Shown here: in pieces, positions 33,401 to 44,601 of the stretch
How positions within the stretch are numbered: position 1 is the first letter of the stretch
Layout: every line of letters starts with the position of its first letter
Origin: Anaeramoeba ignava
Lineage: Eukaryota > Metamonada > Anaeramoebidae
Reading direction: 5' to 3'
DNA: 64,000 bases
Assembly: GCA_028826165.1 (NCBI GenBank)
Contig: JAPDFW010000096.1
Location: 1 to 64,000, forward strand
Translations under genes and position numbers: made by a program
The notes under the pieces: generated by a model
Database searches by the model: none
Told to the model about the DNA's origin: nothing
The model's input: only the letters and a program-made list of their open reading frames with translations

Positions 33401-34381
33401 CCAATTTAAAATTATTTCCAATTTAAAATTATTTCCAATTTAAAATTATTTAATTTAAAATTATTTAATTTAAAATTATTTAATTTAAAATTATTTAATT
33501 TAAAATTATTTCCGATTTAAAATTATTTAAAATTATTTCCGATTTAAAATTATTTCCAATTTAAAATTATTTCCAATTTAAAATTATTTAAAATTGATTT
33601 AAAATTATTTCCAATTTAAAATTATTTAATTTAAAATTATTTGATTTAAAATTATTTTATTTAAAATTATTTAATTTAAAATTATTTCCAATTTAAAAAT
33701 TATTTAAAATTATTTCCGATTTAAAATTATTTCCAATTTAAAATTATTTCAATTTAAAATTATTTAAAATTGATTTAAAATTATTTCGATTTAAAAATTA
33801 TTTTAATTTAAAATTATTTTATTTAAAATTATTTCCGATTTAAAATTATTTTATTTAAAATTATTTAAAATTTAAAATTATTTTATTTAAAATTATTTAA
33901 AATTATTTTAATTTAAAATTATTTTATTTAAAATTGATTTAAAATTTTTAATTTAAAATTATTTCCAATTTAAAATTATTTAAAATTATTTCCGATTTAA
34001 AAATTATTTAAAATTATTTCCAATTTAAAATTATTTCCGATTTAAAATTATTTCCAATTTAAAATTATTTCCAATTTAAAATTATTTCCAATTTAAAATT
34101 GATTTAAAATTATTTAATTTAAAATTATTTCCAATTTAAAATTATTTAAAATTGATTTAAAATTATTTTATTTAAAATTATTTCCTATTTAAAATTATTT
34201 GATTTTATTTAAAATTATTTATTTAAAATTATTTGATTTAATTTAAAATTTTTTCATTTAATTTAGTCCTCAAATTCAACACCCTACTCGTGAAGTCTTT
34301 ATTTTCCGAAATGATGAATTTTCAATGGAAGAACTTAGATCTTCTCTTTCTAAATACCTTCCTCGTTCAAAAAATAATTAA
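30498..34381 (+). CDS. BuGZ/ZNF207-like zinc-finger protein, 3 exons
   Basis: Exons 30498-30721, 31844-32626 and 34267-34381 join in phase to give 373 residues. The first exon has a basic start (MGRSKKKSHKKRE) and two C2H2 fingers with the BuGZ-typical spacing: CWYCERQF...LIQHQRAKH then CMRCYKKF...LIVHLMQVHK. Exon 2 starts with the family block VPNSIEGRDNPDITIVGMDGIPDED and continues as a Pro/Gln/Asn-rich low-complexity region. Exon 3 ends in HPTREVFIF...EFSMEELRSSLSKYL, resembling the GLEBS-type Bub3-binding end of ZNF207. In animals the protein binds Bub3 and microtubules and helps spindle assembly. The two introns are 1.1 and 1.6 kb of different simple repeats. The conserved last exon supports skipping the second. 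Confidence 0.88.
30722..31843. repeat. CAATTT/CAAATT repeat filling BuGZ intron 1
   Basis: About 1.1 kb of CAATTT, CAAATT and CAAAAT hexamers. All frames on both strands read as periodic Leu-Lys, Glu-Ile or Asn-Leu, so they are not genes. Confidence 0.93.
32627..34266. repeat. TTTAAAATTATTTCC-type repeat filling BuGZ intron 2
   Basis: 1.64 kb of 11-15-bp units: AATTTAAAATTATTT joined by CC, CG, GA or nothing. The motif differs completely from that of intron 1 of the same gene. Confidence 0.93.
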
Positions 34382-35062
34382 CATTAAACAAAGTAAATTG
34401 ATTAATTCATTCTTTCATTTGTTTTCCTTTTTGTGAATTTTTTCCCTATTTTTTTGCTTTTTTTTTCTTAAATTTTTTTTTTTTTGGCTTTTTAAATTTT
34501 TCTTTTTTTGTTTTGGATTGAAATATTCTTAAAACAACAACAAAAAAAAAAAGCAAAAAAAAAAAGGAAAAATTCCAAAATTTAAAAAATATTTTTTTTT
34601 TGTGAGAAATTTTGAAATAATATTTAACATATATATATTTTTTTGTGTTTATTTCTTTATTTATATTTAGATATTTCACTCTCTCTATATATATTATATA
34701 TTAAATATTTTTTTTCTGTTGATTGATTGATTGTTAAAACAAAACAAAACAAAACAAAACAATTTTTTTGACTTTATTTATTTAACGTAAGTCGAAAAAA
34801 ACAAAAACAATTTATTTTTATTTCAACATAAAAAAAAATAATTTTAATCCAAAAAATAAAAAATAATCCAAAAAATAAAAAGTAAGTTTTTCAAATTATT
34901 ATTTAATTTCAAAATCCTTTTTTTTTTCAAAAGAAATTTGATTTAATGAAGAAAACAGAAACTTTTTAATAAATCAAAAATAAATAAAAAATGAATTTTT
35001 GTTTTAATTTTTATTTGTGAAAACAACAGAAAAACAAAACTTAAAAAATTTTTGCAATTCTT
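34382..35062. other. Gene-free AT-rich spacer
   Basis: Homopolymer-rich sequence between the convergent ends of BuGZ and phosphatase copy A. It holds short A/T runs, an ATATATAT stretch near 34628 and an AAAACAAAAC repeat at 34739-34760. I see no gene or RNA here. Confidence 0.6.
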
Positions 35063-35208
35063 TTAAGAAAATTTAACTCCTGAACAATAATTTTGGGTAT
35101 CTTTTTCATCTGGATAATGAATTTTTTGAATTTCTTTAATTCCATTTTTGTTCCTAATCCAAGATTCAATTTCTCTTGAATTTTCTTGAACTTTAATAAT
35201 TCTTGTTC

Positions 35209-35744
35209 CTTTTTTTTTAAATAATTTAATAATTTAATAATTTAATAATTTAATAATTTAATAATTTAATAATTTAATAATTTAATAATTTAATAATTTA
35301 ATATTTTAATATTTTAATAATTTAATAATTTAATAATTTAATAATTTAATAATTTAATAATTTAATAATTTGGATATTTTAATAATTTAATAATTTAATA
35401 ATTTAATAATTTAATAATTTAATAATTTAATAATTTAATAATTTAATAATTTAATAATTTAATAATTTAATATTTTAATAATTTAATAATTTGATAATTT
35501 AATATTTTAATATTTTAATAATTTAATAATTTAATAATTTAATAATTTAATAATTTAATAATTTAATAATTTAATAATTTTAATAATTTAATAATTTAAT
35601 AATTTAATAATTTAATAATTTAATAATTTAATAATTTAATATTTTAATAATTTAATAATTTAATATTTTAATAATTTAATAATTTAATATTTTAATATTT
35701 TAATAATTTGATAATTTAATATTTTAATAATAATTCAAACAAAC
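35209..35744. repeat. ATTTAATA repeat in phosphatase A intron 5
   Basis: About 520 bp of AATTTAATA units with scattered TATTTTAATA variants. The same motif, twice as long, fills the corresponding intron of copy B. Confidence 0.92.
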
Positions 35745-36417
35745 CTTGAGGATGTAATGGTTGAGGTTCATAATATCCAAAACCAGATTTTCTTCCATAA
35801 GCAAGATAAATTCCATTATAATTTCCAATAAAATCATTTACATGATCATGTCCAACAAAAACTCCATAAACATCACCTTGTTCAAGAAATGTTTGATAAA
35901 GTCCTGTATTTTTTGGCCAACAAGCAATTATTTCTTCTTTAATTCCTTTTGTTTTAATTTCAAAATATAAATCAATTTAATAAATATATTTTATAAATAT
36001 TAAATTATTTCCAAAACTTACCATAACAGATATTATTATTCCAAACATCCAAGTATTCAGGAAGTGGGATATGAAAAAATGCTAAAGCAGGAATTGTTCT
36101 GTTATTCTTTTCCTTCAAATAATTTGATATATTCTTATACCATTCAATTTGATTATGAAAAACACAACCCCAACCAGGGATACCTTCACAAGTTTTATCA
36201 CCTATTTATTCAATTAAAAAAGGAATTATTTTGATTTGAATTGAATTTAGTTTAAATGATTTTGATTTTATATGATTTGATTTGATTTGATTTGATTTTA
36301 TTTAATTTAATTTTTGATTTTAATTTAAAATATTTTTAATATTTTAATAATTAAATAATTTGATTTAATTTAATAATTTGATAATTTGATTTAATTTATA
36401 ATTTAATATTTTAATTT

Positions 36418-36858
36418 AATTCAAACAAATTTTGATTTTGATTTTGGTTGAGATTTCATTTTGATCCAAAACCAGATTTTTCTTTTAAGATTTTAATTTT
36501 GATTTTGATTTTGATTTTAAATCATTTATTTGATCATTCCAACAAAAATTTGATAAACATCATTTTGTTCAAGAAATTTTTGATTTTGTATTTTTGGCCA
36601 ACAAGCAATTATTTCTTTTTTTTCCTTTTGATTTTAATTTCAAAATATTTCATTTTAATAAATATATTTTATGATTTTTATTTCCAAAACTTACCATAAC
36701 AGATATTATTATTCCAAACATTTTATTTTTGGGATTTGAAAAATGAGGAATTGATTTCTGTTATTTTTTCCTTCATTTTAATTTGAGATTTTGATACCAT
36801 TCAATTTGATTATGAAAAACACAACCCCAACCAGGGATACCTTCACAAGTTTTATCAC
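36418..36858 (-). pseudogene. Eroded tandem duplicate of phosphatase exons 5 and 4
   Basis: This stretch repeats the 35745-36201 region in the same order. 36660-36858 matches exon 4 (ACCAGGGATACC, TTCACAAGTTTTATCACC and flanks are identical), and 36418-36640 matches exon 5 in fragments (CCAAAACCAGATTTT, GGCCAACAAGCAATTATTTC). Between the matching fragments, coding segments are missing and replaced by ATTTTGATTTTG-type repeat. No open frame remains. It lies inside intron 3 of phosphatase A. Confidence 0.8.
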
Positions 36859-36859
36859 C

Positions 36860-37394
36860 TATTTATTCAATTAAAAAAGGAATTATTTTGATTTGAATTG
36901 AATTTAGTTTGAATTGATTTTGATTTGATTTGATTTGATTTGATTTGATTTTATTTTAATTTTGATTTAGATTTAATTTGATTTGATTTGATTTGATTTG
37001 ATTTGATTTGATTTTGATTTAATTTAATTTGATTTAGATTTAATTTAATTTTGATTTTGATTTTGATTTTGATTTGATTTGATTTGATTTGATTTGAATT
37101 GAATTTAGTTTAAATTGATTTGATTTAATTTAATTTTGATTTTGATTTTGATTTTGATTTTGATTTTAATTTGATTTAATTTGATTTTGATTTTGAATTT
37201 GGATTTTGATTTTGATTTTGATTTTGAATTTGAATTTTGATTTTAATTTTGATTTAATTTGATTTTGATTTTGATTTTGAATTTGAATTTTGATTTTAAT
37301 TTTGATTTAATTTGATTTTGATTTTGATTTAATTTAATTTAATTTGATTTAGATTTAATTTGATTTAGATTTAATTTAAATTGATTTTAAAAAC
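36860..37394. repeat. TTTGA / TTTTGA repeats in phosphatase A intron 3
   Basis: About 500 bp of GATTT, GATTTT and AATTT units, upstream (in gene sense) of the eroded exon duplicate. Confidence 0.88.
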
Positions 37395-38640
37395 CTGTAT
37401 CAAAAAAATAAAGAATTAATTTAGTTTCATCTGAATCTGAACCAAGAACTTCAAGATAATAATTAGAAACTCCATGAATATTTTCTGGTCCTTTTTGTGA
37501 ATAACTGTATTCATTTTTTATATCTAAATCAATAAATTTTCTTCTTGAATAATAACTATTCCAAGAAAAAAAAATAATAATAATAATAATATTAAAATCA
37601 AAATTAAAATTTGTGTTAATGATTAAATTTGAAATTCAAACTCGATAAAATCATGATTTCCAAAAGTAACAGCATAATTTTTTTGATAAAAATTTGTAAA
37701 ATAAACTGCTTTTTGCCAAGCTATTAGTGGATCTTGAAAACCTTCACAAATTAAATCTCCCTATTTTAAAAAATTTTGAATTTAAAAAAAAAAATGAAGA
37801 AATTTAAATTTTAATTGAAAAATATAATTAAAAGAATTCATATTATTAAATAAAATAAAAATCAAGTTAAATTTTAATTTGAATTTTAATTTGAATTTTA
37901 ATTTTAATTTTAATTTTAGATCAATTTTTTATTTTTTATTTTAATTTTAATTTTAATTTGAATTTTAATTTGAATTTTAATTTGAATTTTAAATTGAATT
38001 TTAAATTGAATTTTAATTTTAATTTTAATTGACAGCTGTTAGTTTTGCTTTTATTAATTTTAATTTAATTTAATAAAAATTAAATTAAAAAGAGGAAGTT
38101 CAAATAAAATTTATCACAAAAAATAAATAATCAATAAAAATCAAATAATAAATAATAAAATACCTGTAAAAACAACGAAATCTGTATCTTTTCCTTCAGT
38201 TTTAAAATAAACTTTTTGTGCTTGATCCGTTTGCATATTTTGAGCAAAAGAATATCCATAATGTAAATCAGTTAATTGCATAATTTGAAAAGTTTTATCT
38301 GTTTTAAAGCGAAGTGATTCTTTTGTGAAACTAAACTGGAAAATCAAAAAGCTAAACAGAATAAAACTAAAAAAATTTTCAAACATTTTTTTCAAACAAA
38401 CAAAACAATTAAAAATTAAAAATTAAAAATTAAAAAATGATTAATTTTTTTTCTGTTTATTTTTTTTAAAATTGAAAAAAAAAATTTTATTTGCCATCTT
38501 TTCAAAATTTGTAAATTCTGTTATAGATTTTATAAGTAAATTTGCAAGAAATTTGTTGACCTTTACATATTCAATTTATATCTTTGCAAGTTCTTGTTTA
38601 TTGGTCTTTTCAATAACAAACAAACAAACAAACAAAATTT

Positions 38641-41600
38641 TCAAAGAAAAAAAGAAAAGAAAAAAAAAGAAAAAGAAAAAAGAAAAAAAGAGGAAATGTG
38701 AATTTTTGAGCCATTTGAAGAAGGAATAGGATTAGGATTGTGTTCTAAACAATAATTTTGGGTATCTTTTTCATCTGGATAATGAATTTTTTGAATTTCT
38801 TTAATTCCATTTTTGTTCCTAATCCAAGATTCAATTTCTCTTGAATTTTCTTGAACTTTAATAATTCTTGTTCCTTTTTTTTTTTAAATGATTTAATAAT
38901 TTAATAATTTAATAATTTAATATTTTAATAATTTAATAATTTAATAATTTAATAATTTAATAATTTAATAATTAAATATTTTGATAATTCAATAATTAAA
39001 TAATTTAATAATTTGGATAATTTAATATTTTAATATTTTAATATTTTAATATTTTAATAATTAAATATTTTAATAATTTAACAATTTAATAATTTAATAA
39101 TTTAATAATTTAATAATTTAATAATTTAATAATTTAATAATTTAATAATTTAATAATTTAATAATTTGATAATTTAATAATTTAATAATTTAATAATTTA
39201 ATAATTTAATAATTAAATAATTTAATAATTTAATGATTTAATAATTTAATAATTTAATAATTTAAATTTAAATAATTTAATAATTTAATAATTTAATAAT
39301 TTAATAATTTAATAATTTAATAATTTAATAATTTAATAATTTAATAATTTAATAATTTAATAATTTAATATTTTAATAATTTAATAATTTAATAATTTAA
39401 TAATTTAATATTTTAATAATTTAATAATTTAATAATTTAATATTTTAAACAAATAATTAAATAATTTAATAATTTAATAATTAAATAATTTAATAATTTA
39501 ATAATTTAATAATTTAATAATTTAATAATTTAATAATTTTAATAATTTAATAATTTAATAATTTAATAATTTAATAATTTAATAATTTTAAATTTAATAA
39601 TTTAATAATTTTAATATTTTAATAATTTAATTTTATTTTAATAATTTAATAATTTAATAATTTAATAATTTAATAATTTAATAATTTAATATTTTAATAT
39701 TTTTAATATTTTAATAATTTTAAATTTTAATTTAAATATTTTAATATTTTAATAATTTAATAATTTAATAATTTAATAATTTAATAATTTAATATTTTAA
39801 TAATTAAATATTTTAATAATTTAATAATTTAATAATTTAATAATTTAATAATTTAATAATTTAATAATTTAATATTTTAATAATTAAATATTTTAATAAT
39901 TTAATAATTTAATAATTTGGATATTTTAATAATTTAATAATTTAATAATTCAATAATTTGATAATTTAATAATTTAATAATTTAATAATAATTCAAACAA
40001 ACCTTGTACTGTTGGAAGTTCTGGTTCATAACACCCAAAACCAGATTTTCTTCCATAAGCAAGATAAATTCCATTATAATTTCCAATAAAATCATTTTTG
40101 TGATCATGTCCAACAAAAACTCCATAAACATCACCTTGTTCAAGAAATGTTTGATAAAGTCCTGTATTTTGTGACCAACAACAAGTTGTTTCTTCTTTGA
40201 ATCCTTTTGTTTTAATTTCAAAATATAAATCAATTTAATAAATATATTTTATAAATATTAAATTATTTCCAAAACTTACCATAACAGATATTATTATTCC
40301 AAACATCCAAGTATTCAGGAAGTGGGATATGAAAAAATGCTAAAGCAGGAATTGTTCTATTATTCTTTTCTTTCAAATAATTTGAGATATTCTTATACCA
40401 TTCAATTTGATTATGAAAAACGCAACCCCAACCAAGAACACCTTCACAATCTGAATCACCTATTTATTCAATTAAAAAAGAAATTATTTTTATTTGAATT
40501 GAATTTAGTTTAAATCGATTTTGATTTGATTTAATTTGAATTGAATTGATTTTGATTTGATTTGATTTAATTTTGATTTTGATTTAAATTGATTTGATTT
40601 GATTTTGATTTTGATTTTGATTTTGATTTAGATTTAATTTGATTTGATTTTGATTTAGATTTATATTTTGAATTTGATTTAATTTAATTTTAATTTTGAT
40701 TTGATTTGATTTTGATTTGATTTTGATTTTGATTTTGATTTGATTTGATTTTGATTTGAATTGATTTTGATTTGATTTAATTTGATTTATATTTTGATTT
40801 TGATTTTTAATTTAATTTAATTTAATTTGATTTGATTTGATTTAATTTGATTTCGATTTGATGTGTTTTGATTTTAAAAACCTGTATCAAAAAAATAAAG
40901 AATTAATTGAGTTTCATTTGAATCTGAACCAAGAACTTCAAGATAATAATTAGAAACTCCATGAATATTTTCTGGTCCTTTTTGTGAATAACTGTATTCA
41001 TATTCCATATCCATTGTGATCAATTTATCAAGTAAATAAAACCTAATTAAATAAAGAAAACAAAAATAGATTTAAATATGAAAATAAGAATGAAGAAAAC
41101 TAAAAATCAAACTCTGTATAATCATGATTTCCAAAAGTAACAGCATAATTTTTTTGATAAAAATTTGTAAAATAAACTGCTCTTTGCCAAGCCACTATAG
41201 GAATTTGACAAAAAACTGCAAGAATATCTCCTATTTTAAAACATAAATTAAAACATAAATTAAAACATAAATTAAAACATAAATTAAAACATAAATAAAA
41301 ACATAAAAATAAAATATAAATAAAAAAATGGCAAATAAAAAAAATAGCAAATAAATGAAAAAAAATTTTTTTTTTTTTGGGAAAATAAGATTAAAATTTA
41401 TTTGCTATATTTGCTAAAAAATAAACTCTATTTTTCAATCCTTTTACAAATCTTATTTACCATTCTTCTTTTAAAATTAAAAAGAAGAAAATAATAAAAA
41501 CTAAAATAATAATAAAATAATAAAATACCTGTAAAAACAACGAAATCTGTATTTTCTCCTTCAGTTTCGAAATAGGTTTGTTGAGCTAAATCTGATTGAA

Positions 41601-41751
41601 CATCTTCTGGAAAATAACCCCCATAATGTAAATCAGTTAATTGCATAATTTGGAATGTTCCATCTTTTCTAAATCTAAGTGGTTCCTTTGCAAAACTGTA
41701 TTGGAAAATCAAAAAGCTAAACAAAATAAAACCAAAAAATTTTTCAAACAT
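38641..41751 (-). CDS. Secreted calcineurin-like metallophosphatase, copy B (intact)
   Basis: Six exons, 41529-41751, 41113-41230, 40882-41042, 40280-40459, 40003-40203 and 38641-38873, keep the frame for 371 residues. A signal peptide (MFEKFFGFILFSFLIFQYSF) leads into FQIMQLTDLHYG (D-x-H), FTGD, GNHD, FHIPLPEY and VFVGHDHKND, the metal-ligand motifs of calcineurin-like phosphoesterases of the DCR2/purple-acid-phosphatase-29 type. Secretion or lysosomal delivery is likely; the substrate is unknown. Its C-terminus is odd: after DTQNYC it reads into a Ser/Phe-rich tail through a poly-pyrimidine tract, where copy A stops after six more residues. Intron 5 is 1.1 kb of ATTTAATA repeat. Confidence 0.8.
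38874..40002. repeat. ATTTAATA repeat in phosphatase B intron 5
   Basis: 1.13 kb of AATTTAATA units with TATTTTAATA and AATTAAATA variants, the longest array of this motif in the window. Confidence 0.93.
40460..40881. repeat. TTTGATT-type repeat in phosphatase B intron 3
   Basis: About 380 bp of GATTT, GATTTT and AATTT units, the same motif class as in copy A intron 3 but without an exon duplicate. Confidence 0.85.
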
Positions 41752-42500
41752 TTTTTAAAATCAAAAAAAAAAAAATTTTTTCAAATGAAAAAAAAAAATG
41801 TTTGGATTGAAAATTTTCTTTTAAATTAGATTTGAAATTTTTTTTTTTTTTTTTGACTTTTTTGCCATGATCTTTCTATTTTATTTTTTATTCATTCCAT
41901 TTTAAATTTTGCCATTTTCTTTTATAAAAAAAAATTTGGGAAAATGATCTCAAAAATATCATTTAGAAAATTAATTTGAAATTGATATTAAAATTGACAT
42001 TGAAATTGAAAATTAATTTGAAATTGAAATTGAAATTGGCATTGAAAGATCAAAAAAAATATAACTGTTTTTTGTTATTTTGTTTTTGGAAATTATGATG
42101 AGTTTTTCTTTAGGGGGTTTTGAATTAATTAAAAAATTGTTATTGATCAATTTTTTTTATTCTTCTTTTTGAAATTTTTTTTTTTGAGAATAAAATTTCC
42201 TCAAATTGATTTTGATTTTAATTTTAATTTTAATATTAATTTTAATTTTGATTTTAATTTTAATTTTAATTTAAATTTTAATTTTAATTATTAATTTTAA
42301 TTTTAATTTTGATTTTAATTTAAATTTTGATTTTAATTTTAATTTTAATTTTAATTTTAATTTTAATTTTAATTTTAATTTTAATTTTGATTTTAATTTT
42401 AATTTTAATTTTAATTTTGATTTTAATTTTAATTTTAATTTTAATTTTAATTTTAATTTTAATTTTAATTTAAATTTTAATTTTAATTTTAATTTTAATT
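41752..42500. other. Gene-free spacer with a GATCAA element and a hexamer array
   Basis: The promoter side of phosphatase B comes first, with TTTCATTTG near its start. A G-rich/GATCAAT element lies at 42110-42152. TTTTAA/TTTTGA units fill 42205-42500 up to the end of the next gene. No gene is seen. Confidence 0.7.
42110..42152. promoter_or_regulatory. Conserved TTTAGGGGGTTTT...GATCAA element (copy 1)
   Basis: A diverged copy of a block also present at 46876-46920 and 60122-60168. It lies ~360 bp upstream of phosphatase B. A run of five G is exceptional in this spacer DNA. Confidence 0.4.
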
Positions 42501-44357
42501 TTAATTTTTATTTTGATTTTGATTATTAAATTTATTAATTAATAAATCAAATAAATTTGGATTTGTTTGATTTAATTGAAAATAATCAATTCCAATTTGA
42601 ATTTCATCAATTATTTCTTGTGTAATTTGAATTTCATCTTTAATTTGATTTGAATAAATCCAATATTCAAATATTTGAAATGATTTATTACTTAATTCAC
42701 TATAATCTGTAACTTTATTAGATTTATCTTCAGTTACAGATAAAAACATTCCTCGATATAATTCACTTCTCATTATTAATATTAATTTTGGAAATTTATA
42801 TTGTTTTTCTTTTCTTTCAATTATAAAATCTTTTTCATTTTCATTTTCATTTTCATTTAAATAAATTCTTTTAATTGTTTCTTCAATTTTTTCATTTGAA
42901 TTTATAATTTCTTTAATTTCAGAATATAATTTTGGATTTATTATTCTGTTTGAATAAATCATTTCAAATATTTGATTTGATTCTTTAATTGATTTTTTTG
43001 AAATAATTTCTTGAAGTTTTTCAATTTGATTTTGATTTTCATTTAATCTATATTTCAATATTAATTTATGAGCTTCAATTATTTCTCCATTTTCTGTTTT
43101 AAATGAAATATCACAAAATTCTTTTCTTTCAAATAATTTTATCAAATCTTCTTCAAGATTTGAAAAAGAAGGAGAAGAATAATAAAGAAATGAATTATAA
43201 TATCCACAAGAAATATGATAATTGGAAATATCTTCATTAAATCTTAATTTAGGAAGTTCAATTTGAATTGGAATTGATTGATATGTTGTATTTCCAGTTC
43301 CTAATTGACCAAAGAAATTATAACCAAATCCTATTAATTTTGATTTGGATGTTAAAATCAAAGTATGTATACCACCAACAGAAATTTCAAGAATATTATC
43401 ATCATTTTCAAATAAAGATGATTTAATTTCAGTAAATTCATAAGTATTTCTAATTCCGTTTTTGCCAAGTCCATTATATCTATAATCTCCACATGAATAA
43501 AGTTTTCTTTTTGGATTTTGATTTTGATTTTCATTTTCAATTAACATTAGTGAATGAGAATATCCACATTGAATATCAATTATTTTGCCTTTTGGAATAT
43601 TTTGGATTTTGGTTAATTTATGGATTTTTGTTTCTTCTCTTCTTGATTTTCCTAATCCAACTTGACTATAATTGTTATATCCGCATCCAAATAATTCTTG
43701 ATTTGAATTTAAAAGAAAAATAAAATCTGAAGAATTTCCTGAAAATATTTTAGAAACATTTTTCATTATTAAAATTGGTTTTTCTGTTTTATAAAGTGTT
43801 TTAGAATCTAAACCAAGTTGACAATATTGATTTGAACCAATTCCATAAGCATTTTGATTTGAAGTTAATAAATAAATTGATTTAGCTCCAGAAATAATAT
43901 CTCGAATTATTCTATCATTTGTATCTTCAATTAATGATGAAATATTGATAAATTCATTTGGATTTCCTGAATTAATATCTTTTCCTTTTGCAAATACATT
44001 TCCTTCTATTGTTAAAATAGCTTCATTTTGATAACCAACAGTTACTTTTTGAATATTTTCTTCAATTTGGATTTTTACAAGATTTTGATTTGAATCATTT
44101 TTATTTAAATATTCTATTGCTTTTTCATTTTCAAAAAGGAAAATTGTTGAAAATAAACTTGATGAAATTTGTTTAATTTGTTTTTCATTTTCATTTTCAT
44201 TTTCATTTTCATTTTCATTTTCATTTTCATTTTCATTTTCATTTTCATTTTCATTTTCATTTTCAAATTTAAATTGAATTGGTTTTGTTATTTTTTCTGG
44301 TTTATTTTTGATAAGTTTTGATTCTTGATTTCTTCCAAAAAATAAAATTTCATTCAT
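42501..44357 (-). CDS. RCC1 / tandem-BTB protein, copy 5 (intact)
   Basis: An intact single-exon gene of 618 residues from the ATG at 44357 (MNEILFFGRNQESK), chosen because it matches all paralogues. The frame stays open for 40 more codons upstream, but those are low complexity. RCC1-type repeats (GIGSNQYCQLG, CGYNNYSQVGLG, FGYNFFGQLGTG) are followed by the two BTB regions (LEEDLIKLFERKEFC; MRSELYRGMFLSVTEDKS). The N-terminal EN tract has about twelve GAAAAT units, more than any other intact copy. It is paired with phosphatase C on the same strand. The gene, its upstream sequence and that phosphatase resemble the 55.8-60.4 kb block. Confidence 0.9.
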   Translation of the reverse strand: MNEILFFGRNQESKLIKNKPEKITKPIQFKFENENENENENENENENENENENENENEKQIKQISSSLFSTIFLFENEKAIEYLNKNDSNQNLVKIQIEENIQKVTVGYQNEAILTIEGNVFAKGKDINSGNPNEFINISSLIEDTNDRIIRDIISGAKSIYLLTSNQNAYGIGSNQYCQLGLDSKTLYKTEKPILIMKNVSKIFSGNSSDFIFLLNSNQELFGCGYNNYSQVGLGKSRREETKIHKLTKIQNIPKGKIIDIQCGYSHSLMLIENENQNQNPKRKLYSCGDYRYNGLGKNGIRNTYEFTEIKSSLFENDDNILEISVGGIHTLILTSKSKLIGFGYNFFGQLGTGNTTYQSIPIQIELPKLRFNEDISNYHISCGYYNSFLYYSSPSFSNLEEDLIKLFERKEFCDISFKTENGEIIEAHKLILKYRLNENQNQIEKLQEIISKKSIKESNQIFEMIYSNRIINPKLYSEIKEIINSNEKIEETIKRIYLNENENENEKDFIIERKEKQYKFPKLILIMRSELYRGMFLSVTEDKSNKVTDYSELSNKSFQIFEYWIYSNQIKDEIQITQEIIDEIQIGIDYFQLNQTNPNLFDLLINKFNNQNQNKN

Positions 44358-44601
44358 TTTCTTTTTTTTATTTTTTATTTTTTTTAATTTTTTGAAAAGA
44401 AAAAAATGAAAAAAATAATTTTGGAATTTTCTGTTCAAAAACCAAAAAATTTTTTCAAACAAAACAAAACAAATCAAAACAAATCAAAACAAAACAAATC
44501 AATCCAAATCAAATCAAATCAATTCAATTCAAATCAAATCAAATTTAAAAAAGGAAATGAATTAATTTGATTTAGGTTTTTTTAAAATATGAAAGAAGAA
44601 T

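Larger units (their letters stand above)
35063..38386 (-). pseudogene. Secreted calcineurin-like metallophosphatase, copy A, damaged
   Basis: Exons 38164-38386, 37642-37760, 37395-37555, 36022-36201, 35745-35945 and 35063-35208 follow the family plan. A signal peptide (MFENFFSFILFSFLIFQFSF) precedes LTDLHYG, GNHD, FHIPLPEY and GHDH metal-binding motifs of the DCR2/PAP29-type phosphoesterases. The second exon is one base too long: its acceptor reads AG followed by GGAGAT where intact copies have AG followed by GAGAT or GTGAT, which breaks the frame. A partial, eroded second copy of exons 4 and 5 sits in the third intron (36418-36858). The C-terminus ends YCSGVKFS. Probably a pseudogene, unless the extra G is an error. 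Confidence 0.7.

Noticed and set aside
34739-34760. AAAACAAAAC repeat as a telomeric or regulatory repeat
   Set aside because: Only about four units, not TTAGGG-like, and similar AAAAC/AAATC runs occur upstream of 44477 and 57743. It is ordinary low complexity.
38472-38729. Plus-strand frame of 85 residues beginning with a Lys/Ile/Phe stretch
   Set aside because: It overlaps the last exon of phosphatase B and the promoter side of phosphatase A, ends in a Lys-rich homopolymer tract and resembles nothing recognisable.
44358-44477. A 40-residue N-terminal extension (signal-peptide-like) of RCC1-BTB copy 5
   Set aside because: The other copies start at MNEI/MNDC-FFG. The extension is Phe/Lys-rich translation of the promoter motif and A/T runs, and appears only by chance openness (also at copy 8).
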